This document shows, piece by piece, positions 9,132 through 17,239 of a stretch of 51,398 bases of DNA (its first letter is position 1; each line of letters begins with the position of its first letter). The notes beneath the pieces are model-generated. The model saw only the letters and a list, made by a program, of their open reading frames with translations. It was not told the origin of the DNA and did no database searches. Origin of the DNA: Bacilli bacterium (GTDB lineage: Bacteria > Bacillota_I > Bacilli_A > Haloplasmatales > Haloplasmataceae). The position numbers and the translations under genes were made by a program. The stretch lies in assembly GCA_012516175.1 (NCBI GenBank), contig JAAYWZ010000002.1, positions 1 to 51,398 on the forward strand. Reading direction: 5' to 3'.

Positions 9132-9530
9132 ATGTTCGACTTAATCTCACGTAAACGTAATTTCATCAGTGACATCATTCCGGATTCTCTAGTCTTTTCG
9201 CTAGATAAAAACATGCGTTTAAACATCAAAGAAACAGATTTAAACTATGAGTTTGAAGTTGAACTTCCCGGTGTTAAACGCGATGACATTACTGTTACTT
9301 ACACTGATGATGTCTTAACCATCAGTGTCAAAAAGGAAGAAGAAGTTAATGAAGAAACTTCTAAGTATATTCGCAAGGAACGCAAATTTGGTTCCTTTTC
9401 TCGGAGTTTCTCCTTACCTAACGTGAATAGTGAACTTATTACTGCCAATTATCAAAATGGTTTATTAAAGATTATCGCTCCGAAAAAAGAAAAAGTAGAA
9501 AAACCACTGAAAATAATTAATATTGAATAG
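9132..9530 (+). CDS. Hsp20/alpha-crystallin small heat shock protein
   Basis: 132 residues. The alpha-crystallin domain covers residues about 28-125 (YEFEVELPGVKRDDITVTYTDDVLTISV and the IRKERKFGSFSRSFSLPN strand). It is followed by the C-terminal IXI-like tail (PLKIINIE) that docks into neighbouring subunits. The protein is an ATP-independent holdase that keeps damaged proteins soluble in the cytoplasm. The ATG at 9132 has AAGGAGG 7 bases upstream. It is divergent from prsW and monocistronic, ending in a strong terminator. No CIRCE element is visible upstream. Confidence 0.95.
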   Translation: MFDLISRKRNFISDIIPDSLVFSLDKNMRLNIKETDLNYEFEVELPGVKRDDITVTYTDDVLTISVKKEEEVNEETSKYIRKERKFGSFSRSFSLPNVNSELITANYQNGLLKIIAPKKEKVEKPLKIINIE

Positions 9531-9540
9531 TAATATTAAA

Positions 9541-9566
9541 AAATCGACCATAATGGTCGATTTTTA
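9541..9566 (+). terminator. Terminator after hsp20
   Basis: The stem AAATCGACCA/TGGTCGATTT with a 3-base loop, then a T run. Its A/T symmetry could work in both directions. Confidence 0.9.
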
Positions 9567-9577
9567 CATATAGAGTT

Positions 9578-9605
9578 TTGACAATTTAACTAATTTCCTT
9601 ATAAT
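9578..9605 (+). promoter_or_regulatory. Sigma-A promoter of the alcohol dehydrogenase gene
   Basis: TTGACA at 9578-9583, a 16-base spacer and TATAAT at 9600-9605. The start codon is about 27 bases past the expected transcription start. Confidence 0.88.
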
Positions 9606-9638
9606 GTATATTGGAGTAACTGAAAGGAGAACTTCACG

Positions 9639-10808
9639 ATGAAAAACTTTACTTATGTTAATAGCACCAAAATTATCTTTGGGAAAGATACAGAAAGTCT
9701 TATCGGTGAAGAAATTAAGAGTTTTGGTGGTAAAAAAGTACTGTTCCACTATGGTGGTGGCAGCATTAAGAAAACTGGATTATACGATCGTATTATAAAG
9801 TCATTAGCAGAAAATCAAATAGATTATGTAGAACTTGGTGGAGTACAACCCAATCCCCGTTTAAGTTTAGTTAGAACTGGTATTGAATTATGTAAACTAC
9901 ATGATATTGATTTCATACTGGCTGTTGGTGGTGGTAGTGTCATCGATAGTGCTAAGGCGATAGGTATTGGTGCGGTTTATGAAGGCGATGTGTGGGACTT
10001 TTTTACAGGTAATGCCACGATTGAGTCAACCCTACCTGTTGGTGTCGTCCTAACCATCCCTGCAGCTGGTAGTGAAGCTAGTACAGGTACAGTTATTACT
10101 AATGAAGATGGCTGGTATAAATGGAGTGTTAATTCCGTTTTAATTAGACCTAAATTTGCGATTCTTAACCCTGAACTAACTTATACTTTACCAGATTACC
10201 AAACTGTTTGCGGTGCAAGTGATATGATTGCACATGTCTTTGAACGTTACTTCACTAATGAGTCTGGAGTTGATTTCACTGATGAATTATGCGAAGCAAC
10301 TATTCGTTCAATTATGAGATGTGTAAAAATGGTTCTCAAAGACCCAACTAATTATGATGCAAGGGCTAATCTCATGTGGGAAGGTACATTAGCGCATAAT
10401 GGTATTTTAGGAACTGGTAGAATTGAAGATTGGGCTAGCCACAAAATTGAACATGAGTTAAGTGCGATTTATGATATTGCGCATGGTGCAGGACTAGCGA
10501 TTATCTTCCCACATTGGATGGAATATGTATATAAACATGATATATATCGATTTGCTCGTTTTGCCCATCGAATCTTTAATGTTGATGTAGATTTCTTCAA
10601 TCTTGAAGCTACTGTTCTTGAAGGCATCAAACGCTTAAAGAATTTCTATAAGGAAATTGGTTTACCAACCAAATTAAAGGACGTTAATATTGGTAGTGAA
10701 CACTTCGAAGAAATGGCGAAAAAAGCGACCATCAATGGTCCAATCGGTAGTTTTGTGAAGTTAAATACGGAAGATGTCTTTAATATTTTCAAACTAGCAT
10801 TAGAATAG
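9639..10808 (+). CDS. Iron-containing alcohol dehydrogenase (BDH-type)
   Basis: 389 residues of the group III, iron-dependent dehydrogenase family, closest in layout to the NADH/NADPH butanol dehydrogenases (YugJ/YugK, BdhA). The nucleotide-binding GGGSVIDSAKAIG stretch is near residue 95. The metal ligands appear as Asp in GASDMIAHVFE, His a few residues later, and the two histidines in HGAGLAIIFPHWM, with HNGILGTGRIEDWASHKIEHEL before them. It reduces aldehydes to alcohols (or the reverse) in fermentation. AAGGAGA lies 10 bases before the ATG. It is a single-gene unit with its own promoter and terminator. The exact substrate cannot be told. Confidence 0.95.
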   Translation: MKNFTYVNSTKIIFGKDTESLIGEEIKSFGGKKVLFHYGGGSIKKTGLYDRIIKSLAENQIDYVELGGVQPNPRLSLVRTGIELCKLHDIDFILAVGGGSVIDSAKAIGIGAVYEGDVWDFFTGNATIESTLPVGVVLTIPAAGSEASTGTVITNEDGWYKWSVNSVLIRPKFAILNPELTYTLPDYQTVCGASDMIAHVFERYFTNESGVDFTDELCEATIRSIMRCVKMVLKDPTNYDARANLMWEGTLAHNGILGTGRIEDWASHKIEHELSAIYDIAHGAGLAIIFPHWMEYVYKHDIYRFARFAHRIFNVDVDFFNLEATVLEGIKRLKNFYKEIGLPTKLKDVNIGSEHFEEMAKKATINGPIGSFVKLNTEDVFNIFKLALE

Positions 10809-10825
10809 TTTTTCCTAATAAAAAT

Positions 10826-10862
10826 AACCCCTCGATCTTTTTATAAAGATGGAGGGATTTTA
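10826..10862 (+). terminator. Terminator after alcohol dehydrogenase
   Basis: The arms CCCTCGATCTTT and AAAGATGGAGGG (one mismatch) around TTAT, followed by ATTTTATATTT. It may also serve the convergent gene. Confidence 0.85.
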
Positions 10863-10895
10863 TATTTCAATTTAATTGTTAGTCTATTTCTAATA

Positions 10896-11198
10896 TTATT
10901 TATTTACAGGGTACTTAATCGCATTTTTCTTAAGTTTCTCTAAAATAATCTCTTCAAGGTTAAACCCATGTTCATCAGCAAACCTAATACAATAAATTAA
11001 TACATCAGCAAGTTCTTCTTTAATGTTTTGCATATTCTTTGCATAAGCTTCTTCATTAGAGATCCATTGAAAGTTTTCTAATAACTCACTAGCTTCAAGA
11101 CATATGGAGATAGCGAGATCTTTACCATTATGATACTTAATCCAGTCGCGTTCTTCCGCAAAATCATGAATAATTTTTACTAGTTCTTTAGTTTCCAT
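10896..11198 (-). CDS. MazG-like nucleotide pyrophosphohydrolase
   Basis: 100 residues of the all-alpha NTP pyrophosphatase superfamily (MazG/RS21-C6 type). Metal-binding acidic residues appear in LEASELLENFQW (residues ~33-45) and EELADVLIYCIRFAD (~61-75), the EExxE and ExxD pattern. Such enzymes hydrolyse non-canonical (d)NTPs to the monophosphate plus pyrophosphate, cleaning the nucleotide pool. It stands alone, convergent with the dehydrogenase gene, downstream of spoVS across a terminator. Confidence 0.88.
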   Translation of the reverse strand: METKELVKIIHDFAEERDWIKYHNGKDLAISICLEASELLENFQWISNEEAYAKNMQNIKEELADVLIYCIRFADEHGFNLEEIILEKLKKNAIKYPVNK

Positions 11199-11233
11199 CT
11201 TTGACTCCTTTTCATCTTAGTTTCGCAATTAAC

Positions 11234-11266
11234 AAATAAAAAGAGACTAAAAAAGTTTTAGTCCCT
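11234..11266 (-). terminator. Terminator after spoVS
   Basis: On the minus strand GGGACTAAA pairs with TTTAGTCTC around a short loop, followed by TTTTTATTT. Confidence 0.85.
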
Positions 11267-11282
11267 TTCCCCCTGAATATAC

Positions 11283-11543
11283 TTAGCGTGCTTCGACAAT
11301 TAACTTAATAGCTGTTCTTTCTTCGCCGTCGATAATGACATCAGCGAATGCTGGAATGCAAATTAAATCTTTTCCAGTTGGTGCTACATAACCTCTGGCA
11401 ATTGCGATTGCTTTTACTGCTTGGTTAAGTGCACCAGCACCAATTGATTGAATTTCTACAACCCCACGTTCACGAAAACAATTCGCTAAAGCCCCGGCTA
11501 CAGAATTTGGATTGGATTTTGATGAAACTTTTAATACTTCCAT
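11283..11543 (-). CDS. spoVS: Stage V sporulation protein S
   Basis: 86 residues, matching the full length of SpoVS: MEVLKVSSKSNPNSVAGALA, then RERGVVEIQSIGAGALNQAVKAIAIARG and the C-terminal ERTAIKLIVEAR. It is a small, highly conserved Alba-like nucleic-acid-binding protein that affects spore coat and core development, and is also found in some non-spore formers. AGGAGG precedes the ATG. As in Bacillus it lies downstream of rny and ymdB. A sigma-H promoter was looked for upstream but the two elements are not correctly spaced. Confidence 0.96.
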   Translation of the reverse strand: MEVLKVSSKSNPNSVAGALANCFRERGVVEIQSIGAGALNQAVKAIAIARGYVAPTGKDLICIPAFADVIIDGEERTAIKLIVEAR

Positions 11544-11724
11544 ACTTTAATACCTCCTATAATTTTTATTACACTGAAAGTATATTCGCTGTGCGTGCTC
11601 AATATGATAATATTGGCACTTTTTTCCTCTACTTATCTTTTATAATATTTAACCACATAATTATTAATTTGTACAGAGGAAAATGTCAAAAATCTATATA
11701 GATTTGTACATTATTTCGCCTTTT

Positions 11725-12519
11725 TTACACTTTTTGGGGCTTTTCCGTAATATATATACGCTCAATACCTTCAGCAATTCCCGTTTTAGGATCAATATTT
11801 AAGAGAACCGCATTAAGTTGGGTCTCTCCTTCTTCGACGGGATTAAAACGACTAGGCAACCCATTAATAAAACGATTTATGACATTATCTTTCTCGACAC
11901 CGATAACACCATTTAGTGGACCAGTCATCCCAGCATCAGTTATATATGCAGTGCCATTCGGCAAGATCCGATTATCAGCAGTTTGGACATGCGTGTGTGT
12001 ACCAATTACTGCTGTGGCTTTCCCATCAGCATAATAACCAAAAGCCATCTTTTCGCTAGTTGCCTCAGCATGGAAATCAACGATAATAATAGGGGTGATG
12101 GTTCTTACAGTATCATAGATTTCATCAAAGGTACGAAAAGGACAATTAACAGGGGGCATGAAAGACCGCCCCATTAGATTTATAACCGCTATCTTGATAT
12201 CATTTATAGTAAAGATATCGAAACCTTTTCCTGGAACTGATTTATCCATATTGGCTGGTCTGATTAAATTTTTTGCATTATCAATAAAATTAAAAATATC
12301 ATGATTGTCAAATGTATGGTTACCCATGGTAACAACATTAATTCCTTCTTCAAGAAATTGCTTATACATTACTTCTGTTATACCTCTACCATGGGCAGCA
12401 TTCTCACCATTGGCAATCACAAAAGCAACTTTATATTTTTCTTTTAGTTCAGTTAAATAGTTTTTTACTGTATTTCTACCTAATGAACCACAAATATCGC
12501 CTATAAATAGTACATTCAT
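11725..12519 (-). CDS. ymdB: YmdB family metallophosphoesterase
   Basis: 264 residues, the same as Bacillus YmdB. The calcineurin-like metal site is seen in MNVLFIGDICG, ANGENAAHGRG, TMGNHTFDNHD, DFHAEATSEK and GTHTHVQTADNR. YmdB hydrolyses 2',3'-cyclic nucleotides and affects biofilm and motility decisions; it is co-transcribed with RNase Y in Bacillus. The ATG at 12519 is preferred over an adjacent TTG at 12522. It lies 48 bases after rny, separated by a terminator hairpin, so expression may be partly read-through. Confidence 0.95.
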   Translation of the reverse strand: MNVLFIGDICGSLGRNTVKNYLTELKEKYKVAFVIANGENAAHGRGITEVMYKQFLEEGINVVTMGNHTFDNHDIFNFIDNAKNLIRPANMDKSVPGKGFDIFTINDIKIAVINLMGRSFMPPVNCPFRTFDEIYDTVRTITPIIIVDFHAEATSEKMAFGYYADGKATAVIGTHTHVQTADNRILPNGTAYITDAGMTGPLNGVIGVEKDNVINRFINGLPSRFNPVEEGETQLNAVLLNIDPKTGIAEGIERIYITEKPQKV

Positions 12520-12545
12520 CAAATCAATACCTTTCTAATTTATAA

Positions 12546-12572
12546 AAATAAAGTGGGAAGCCCCACTTTATT
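12546..12572 (-). terminator. Hairpin between rny and ymdB
   Basis: The stem ATAAAGTGGG/CCCACTTTAT overlaps the rny stop codon, then TTTTTATAAATT. It may attenuate ymdB and spoVS expression. Confidence 0.82.
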
Positions 12573-14139
12573 TAGCAACTTCGACAGCTCTGGTTTCTCT
12601 AATTACAGTAACTTTAATCGTTCCAGGATAATTGAGCTGTTCTTCAATTCTCTTCTTAACATCACGTGCTAAGCGATGGATTTCTAAATCGGAAATACTT
12701 TCGGGTTTAACTAACACCCGTACCTCACGTCCAGCTTGAATGGCGTAAGATTTTTCGACTCCTTCGAAGGAGTTAGAGATTTCTTCTAATTTTTCTAAAC
12801 GGGTTACGTAATTTTCTAGTGATTCACTTCTAGCTCCTGGACGAGCAGCAGATAAGGCATCAGCAGCTGCCACCAACGCAGCGATAATGGATTTTGGTTC
12901 TGTATCTCCATGATGTGAGGCAATCACATCTAGAACTACAGGATGTTCACGATACTTTTGGGCAATCTTGAGACCAATTTCTACATGGCTTCCTTCAACT
13001 TCATGGTCCACTGCTTTACCAATATCGTGTAATAAACCTGCGCGGCGCGCCAAGATTTCATCTTCACCAATTTCCGCTGCCAGTTTTCCAGCGATAAATG
13101 CTGTTTCAATAGAATGTCTTAATACATTTTGCCCATAACTCGTACGATAATTCAAGCGACCTAGTAGTTTTACCAAATCTGGATGTAGTTTTCCTATACC
13201 TGTTTCGAAAATCGCTTCTTCGCCCATGTCACGGATTTTTTCCTCGACATCACGACGCGCTTTATCGACTACTTCTTCAATCCGGGCTGGGTGGATGCGT
13301 CCGTCTTGCACGAGTGTTTCCAATGCAAGTCTAGCAACCTCCCGTCTTATTGGATCGAAACAAGATAAGACGACTGCTTCAGGTGTATCATCGATTATTA
13401 AATCAACACCTGTAAGCGTTTCCAGTGTCCGGATGTTACGTCCTTCACGTCCAATAATCCGTCCTTTCATATCATCATCTGGTAAACTAACTACGGATAC
13501 AGTCCGCTCACTTGCCATTTCTGCAGCATATTTCTGAATAGCAAGGGTGATGTATTCGCGTGCTTTTTTATCGGCTTCAAACTTAGCTTTTTCTTCTTCT
13601 TCTTTAATAAATTGTGCAATTTCCACCGAAATTTCTTCTTGCACCTTTTGTAACAGGATGTCTTTGGCTTGATCTTTGGTTAAACCTGAGAGATCCTGTA
13701 GAATACGTTCTTGTTCTTGTAATTTTTGATCAATTTCTTCTTCTTTTTCTCTTAATTCATTAATCTTCGCTTCAATTTTCTCTTCTTTAAGAGATAAATG
13801 TTCTTCGCGACGTGTAATTTGCTTTTGCCGTTCGTCTAAGCTTTCTTCCCGAGCGGTTACACGTGCTTCTAATTCTAAGATCATGGTTTTACGTTCTTTT
13901 AATTCACGTTCAGTTTCTGACTTAATTCGATGTTGTTCTTCTTTAATTTCAATTAAAGCCTGCCGTTTTTTCGCTTCGGCAGTTTTTATTGCCTCATCAA
14001 TAATTTGTTGAGCTTTTTCTTTTGAACGAGCTATTTTACTTTCGTAAATATAGCTTCTAATCAAATATCCTATCAACGTTCCAACTATTGCTACTAACAA
14101 AATAGAGATGATTGCAACGAGTAATGATATTTCAAGCAA
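12568..14139 (-). CDS. rny: Ribonuclease Y
   Basis: 523 residues. One N-terminal membrane anchor (residues 5-28), a long charged coiled coil (30-205), a KH RNA-binding domain ([29 protein letters not shown], ~230-260) and an HD domain with the catalytic [19 protein letters not shown] (~365). It is the main mRNA-decay endonuclease of Firmicutes, acting on 5'-monophosphate RNA at the membrane. The start is a TTG at 14139; no in-frame ATG fits, and GGAGG lies 12 bases upstream. It sits downstream of recA across a terminator, the Bacillus order. Confidence 0.96.
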   Translation of the reverse strand: MLEISLLVAIISILLVAIVGTLIGYLIRSYIYESKIARSKEKAQQIIDEAIKTAEAKKRQALIEIKEEQHRIKSETERELKERKTMILELEARVTAREESLDERQKQITRREEHLSLKEEKIEAKINELREKEEEIDQKLQEQERILQDLSGLTKDQAKDILLQKVQEEISVEIAQFIKEEEEKAKFEADKKAREYITLAIQKYAAEMASERTVSVVSLPDDDMKGRIIGREGRNIRTLETLTGVDLIIDDTPEAVVLSCFDPIRREVARLALETLVQDGRIHPARIEEVVDKARRDVEEKIRDMGEEAIFETGIGKLHPDLVKLLGRLNYRTSYGQNVLRHSIETAFIAGKLAAEIGEDEILARRAGLLHDIGKAVDHEVEGSHVEIGLKIAQKYREHPVVLDVIASHHGDTEPKSIIAALVAAADALSAARPGARSESLENYVTRLEKLEEISNSFEGVEKSYAIQAGREVRVLVKPESISDLEIHRLARDVKKRIEEQLNYPGTIKVTVIRETRAVEVAK

Positions 14140-14254
14140 TTAGTACACCTCCGTAATATTTGCAAGCTAAGCAAGAGTTGGACAAAATGTATTCTAAGTA
14201 CTATCTTACAGTCTTTTTAATATCAAGTCAAGAAAAAAAAATTTGCGGTATCAT

Positions 14255-14293
14255 TAATAAAAGAAAAGGACGATTAAACAGTGTTTAACCGTC
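14255..14293 (-). terminator. Terminator after recA
   Basis: The arms GACGGTTAAAC and GTTTAATCGTC (one G-U pair) around ACT, followed by CTTTTCTTTT on the minus strand, 7 bases after the recA stop. Confidence 0.88.
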
Positions 14294-14300
14294 ACTTTAA

Positions 14301-14684
14301 TTATTCACCCTCATAGCCAGCTTCGTCACTAGCTTTAAAGATATTCTTTTGTTGTAAAGTTTCCCTAATCTTCGTTTCTATTTCTTGTGCGATTAGTGGA
14401 TGATCACGCAAGAATTGCTTGGCATTTTCTCTTCCTTGACCAATCTTTTCGTTATTATAAGCGTACCAAGCACCACTCTTGTCAATGATGTCAAGTTGAA
14501 CACCAAGGTCTAAAATTTCACCTTCTTTAGAAATGCCTTCGCCATACATAATGTCAACTTCAGCAGTTCTAAATGGAGGGGCAACCTTATTCTTTACAAC
14601 CTTTAACTTCGTATTATTACCGACGATATCATTACCAAGTTTTAGTTGCTCACCACGACGGACTTCTAAACGAATAGTCGCATA
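14301..14684 (-). CDS. recA: RecA, 3' exon (residues 218-344)
   Basis: The second part of recA, 128 codons with stop. It starts [15 protein letters not shown] at 14684 and contains [21 protein letters not shown] (L2/DNA-binding end and C-terminal core) and the acidic tail DEAGYEGE. It has no start codon of its own at its 5' end; a 249-base frame that begins at an internal ATG (14549) is not a gene. Joined to the 5' exon it gives 344 residues, against 348 in Bacillus, with the codon phase exactly kept: TTC of the 5' exon is followed by TAT. Together they form the ATP-dependent recombinase of homologous recombination and the SOS response. Confidence 0.95.
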   Translation of the reverse strand, partial: YATIRLEVRRGEQLKLGNDIVGNNTKLKVVKNKVAPPFRTAEVDIMYGEGISKEGEILDLGVQLDIIDKSGAWYAYNNEKIGQGRENAKQFLRDHPLIAQEIETKIRETLQQKNIFKASDEAGYEGE

Positions 14685-14732
14685 GTTGGCTAAATATTTG
14701 ACGCCTATTCAGGTTTTCAAATATTCGCCACC
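14685..14732 (-). other. Group II domain VI with branch-point A
   Basis: GGC-GAATATTTGA pairs with TCAAATATTTA-GCC around a 15-base loop. The unpaired A at 14691, seven bases from the 3' splice site, is the expected lariat branch nucleotide. Confidence 0.85.
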
Positions 14733-14766
14733 AAACCGTACATGAAAGTTTCCAATCATACGGCTT
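14733..14766 (-). ncRNA. Group II intron domain V (catalytic hairpin)
   Basis: A 34-base hairpin. It opens AAGCCGTATG with the catalytic AGC triad, has the GGAAAC tetraloop region and closes with ATGTACGGTTT, matching the domain V consensus closely. Its integrity suggests the ribozyme is still able to splice. Confidence 0.94.
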
Positions 14767-14789
14767 TCCAATTGCGCAGTAATCTACGT

Positions 14790-15938
14790 TTAAATTCTTC
14801 TATTAACTATCTTTTTCTTGGGAAAAAGTTCTATAAAGATGCGTTCACCTGTGTTATTCACCCAATTAACACCCCAAACTCCCAAGCGAAAATACTTCTT
14901 TTCACCTGTATCGGTTCGCACATTGATTAACTTAGCCACTTTAGTGCGGTACTTACCAGCCAAAGTTTTCAGAAAACTTTGAGTAAATAGATGATGGGCA
15001 AAATTTAACTTGCTTTTCACATCAAAACAGTACTTATAATACTGATAAAAGCGATTAAATATCCTATTATATGTTGTTATAATCTCATAATCATTATTAT
15101 TAAAGTTCTGTGTTCGATGAATTGCCTTACCATTCTTCGCGAAACTATTTTCGCTTAGGAATTTAGTGACAATCTCTTTAGGTAAAGAAAACTTCGTGTT
15201 TTCAATGATTTGATAACCTAAAAAGCGAACCTTGTCTTGATAATGGGTCACTTGTAGTGTGCAAGGGAACATCTTTGGTAACTTTTCCGCTAAAGCGAGA
15301 ACTAACTCTTTATGTGCCACCAAGCCTACCGCAAATTTATTCTTATAGCGTACGTAGCTAGTTTGACTAGCTAAGTATGTATCAAAATCAATCAGTGCTA
15401 TTTCAAGACCAATTTCACTAAGTACTCCTCCATTAGGAGTATTGTTATAATCGTGAAAATAATGGTAATTTTTTAAGTATCCTACCTTAATGAATTTATT
15501 GATGAGACGAATAAATTTCTCATCTGTAATCTTTTCTTTTAGTTTATTAATTAATATGTGCTTATCATAGTCTAGACTTATATCTCCTACAATCCACCAT
15601 TTAACCTCTTTGAAGTCTTCTTTAATAACCTTCAAAGCTTCATCATGATGTTTGAAACGATATTTTAGTTCTTTAGCATAAATTGCTTCTAAGATTTTAC
15701 GAATGTTTGTCACTATAGCTTTATCAATTAGATTATCTTTTTCTGGGTTAAATAATTGTGGTTGATAAGACTCATCTTTAAGACTATTGATGACAGTTTC
15801 AAGTTCAATTTGTTTAAGGTCTAGATACTCTTGATAAATTTGCGGATTATACAGTAAGCGACATAATCTTGTGTGTTGATAATTTGGCTTTTCAGAATTT
15901 AAACGTAATAATTCGAGTACTTGTTCAGGATTTCGCAT
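14790..15938 (-). CDS. Degenerate group II intron protein, RT-dead maturase
   Basis: 382 residues, encoded in domain IV of the recA intron in the same strand. The N terminus (RNPEQVLELLR...YQHTRLCRLLYNP) and the segments WWIVGDIS (D119) and NTPNGG (167-171) align with a group II reverse transcriptase. However, the catalytic YADD box is YKNK (198-201: YVRYKNKFAVGL), so both palm aspartates are gone. TPQGG has become TPNGG. The usual finger blocks with TPGTDG, IPKKNGKLRPLGIP and HGFRPNRS are missing between residues 30 and 100. The maturase domain X is kept (TTYNRIFNRFYQYYK, then FLKTLAGKYRTKVAKL near 320-336). No HNH endonuclease follows. The frame is fully open, which suggests selection for splicing help rather than mobility. 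Confidence 0.88.
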   Translation of the reverse strand: MRNPEQVLELLRLNSEKPNYQHTRLCRLLYNPQIYQEYLDLKQIELETVINSLKDESYQPQLFNPEKDNLIDKAIVTNIRKILEAIYAKELKYRFKHHDEALKVIKEDFKEVKWWIVGDISLDYDKHILINKLKEKITDEKFIRLINKFIKVGYLKNYHYFHDYNNTPNGGVLSEIGLEIALIDFDTYLASQTSYVRYKNKFAVGLVAHKELVLALAEKLPKMFPCTLQVTHYQDKVRFLGYQIIENTKFSLPKEIVTKFLSENSFAKNGKAIHRTQNFNNNDYEIITTYNRIFNRFYQYYKYCFDVKSKLNFAHHLFTQSFLKTLAGKYRTKVAKLINVRTDTGEKKYFRLGVWGVNWVNNTGERIFIELFPKKKIVNRRI

Positions 15939-16172
15939 GGTCTCACACCATATCCTCTCTTTAATTTGCGCAATCTGTCTCCCTTCGCTCCTTTATATTT
16001 TCCTATAAAGTCCAATCGCTACTATGGAGACTCCGTTACCATATAAAACCTGATGGTTTTACTTAGGTAATCTCAGGTTATCCAATATACTATAATGCTC
16101 TTCTGTTTAGGTTTCCCGTTCGATGTTTACCTCTAACCGAGGTTGTGGGAGTAATGCCTAGGTCCAGCTCGT

Positions 16173-16238
16173 AAATTCTAAACGGCTGGGATTACTCCTG
16201 TTACCATGATAGCCATTCGTAAGGTAACACCCGCTTTA
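16173..16238 (-). other. Exon-binding sites EBS1 and EBS2 of the intron
   Basis: EBS1 GAATTT (16178-16173) is complementary to the last six exon bases AAATTC. EBS2 TAAAGC (16238-16233) is complementary to the six before them, GCTTTA. They lie about 300 and 240 bases into the intron, where these loops are normally found in domain I. Found by direct base matching; not folded. Confidence 0.75.
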
Positions 16239-16476
16239 TGAGCACTCCATCTGGGATTCACGCAGTTTAGCGTTAACCATGCAGAAGATTCTGTCTCGCC
16301 ATTCACCTGTACCTATAATGGCTTAGGTAGGTTATGACTTTTCAGCCATGTGTTTGTCCCCCATCCCTTTCGGTAAGAGGTAAGGCTGATGACAGTAACC
16401 CCTAGACAGGTTAGTCACTTCCGTGACAATAGTATACTGAACGCGTTCTAAATTACACTAGAACTTCCTGACACAC

Positions 16477-17127
16477 GAATTTTAAAGCACGTCCGCCCGG
16501 TGTCGTTTCGGGATTACCAAACATAATGCCAACTTTTTCGCGAATTTGGTTAATGAAAATGGCGATACATTTGGATTTGTTAATAGCCCCTGCCAATTTA
16601 CGCATCGCTTGACTCATTAAACGTGCTTGTAAACCAACATGACTATCACCCATTTCTCCTTCAATTTCTGCTTCAGGTACTAAAGCTGCGACACTATCGA
16701 TGACGACGATATCAATCGCATTGCTTCTGACTAAAGCTTCAGCGATTTCTAAAGCTTGTTCTCCTGTATCTGGTTGTGATAATAAGAGGTTTTCGATATC
16801 GACACCAACTTTTTTCGCGTATTGTGGGTCTAATGAGTGCTCTGCATCGATGAAGGCAGCGTTACCACCAAGTTTCTGCACTTCGGCAATCGCATGTAAG
16901 GCAAAGGTAGTTTTACCTGAACTTTCTGGTCCATAAATTTCGATAATTCGACCACGGGGGTACCCACCAACACCTAATGCTGCGTCAAGCGCAATCGAAC
17001 CGGAACTACCAACATCCAGTGTTGGGGTTACATCAGCTCCTAGTTTCATGATGGCGCCCTTACCAAACTGCTTTTCAATTTGCTTTAGGGCCATATCTAG
17101 GGCTGCTTGCCGATTATTATTAGACAT
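16477..17127 (-). CDS. recA: RecA, 5' exon (residues 1-217)
   Basis: The first 217 codons of recA. Walker A GPESSGKT is at residues 66-73. The Walker B-like [14 protein letters not shown], the L1 loop region [21 protein letters not shown] and [26 protein letters not shown] follow, ending in the L2 loop where the intron is inserted. AAGGAGG precedes the ATG. The 3' exon lies 1792 bases further on. The gene is 112 bases after pgsA with its own promoter; cinA, which lies between pgsA and recA in Bacillus, is absent. A bacterium cannot easily do without RecA, so the intron must be spliced efficiently if this is the only copy. Confidence 0.97.
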
Positions 17128-17148
17128 ATCTTTCCTCCTTTTTTCATT

Positions 17149-17173
17149 ATAACGTCATCTATTTATACGTTAT
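17149..17173 (-). promoter_or_regulatory. Inverted repeat at the recA transcription start
   Basis: ATAACGT and ACGTTAT, 11 bases apart, lie immediately downstream of the recA -10 box, about +2 to +26. The position suits an operator. The sequence does not match the Bacillus LexA (DinR) box with its CGAAC/GTTCG halves, so the regulator, if any, is unknown. Confidence 0.35.
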
Positions 17174-17181
17174 TAATGTAT

Positions 17182-17210
17182 ATTTTACCCTAATTTACCA
17201 TATTAAGCAA
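17182..17210 (-). promoter_or_regulatory. Sigma-A promoter of recA
   Basis: TTGCTT (17210-17205), a 17-base spacer and TAAAAT (17187-17182), about 55 bases before the recA start codon. Confidence 0.65.
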
Positions 17211-17239
17211 TAAATAATATAAACATTTGTTCGCTTTTG

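Larger units (their letters stand above)
14685..16476 (-). mobile_element. Group II intron inside recA
   Basis: 1792 bases inserted in the codon-217/218 junction of recA, in the sense strand. The 5' end reads GTGTG, fitting the group II GUGYG rule, and the 3' end reads AAC, fitting AY. A 34-base domain V precedes the 3' end and a domain VI stem with a bulged A follows. Exon-binding sites match the last 12 exon bases exactly. Domains I-III occupy 15939-16476 and the intron protein lies at 14790-15938. Without splicing, translation would run seven codons into the intron (VCQEVLV) and stop, giving a 224-residue truncated RecA. Group II introns in recA are known from Geobacillus; the state of this intron's protein is the unusual part. 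Confidence 0.96.

Noticed and set aside
11544-11640. Sigma-H promoter before spoVS
   Set aside because: AGAGGAAAA and AGCGAATAT elements are both present but lie 31 bases apart, not the required 11-12.
11429-11701. Plus-strand frame of 90 codons opposite spoVS
   Set aside because: Shadow of spoVS and AT-rich spacer, without a start site or recognisable protein.
11690-11705. Short palindrome AAATCTATATAGATTT between spoVS and ymdB
   Set aside because: AT-rich, no T tract and no promoter context; likely chance.
14301-14549. Stand-alone 82-residue protein starting at an internal ATG
   Set aside because: It is the end of the recA 3' exon; the frame continues upstream to the intron junction at 14684.
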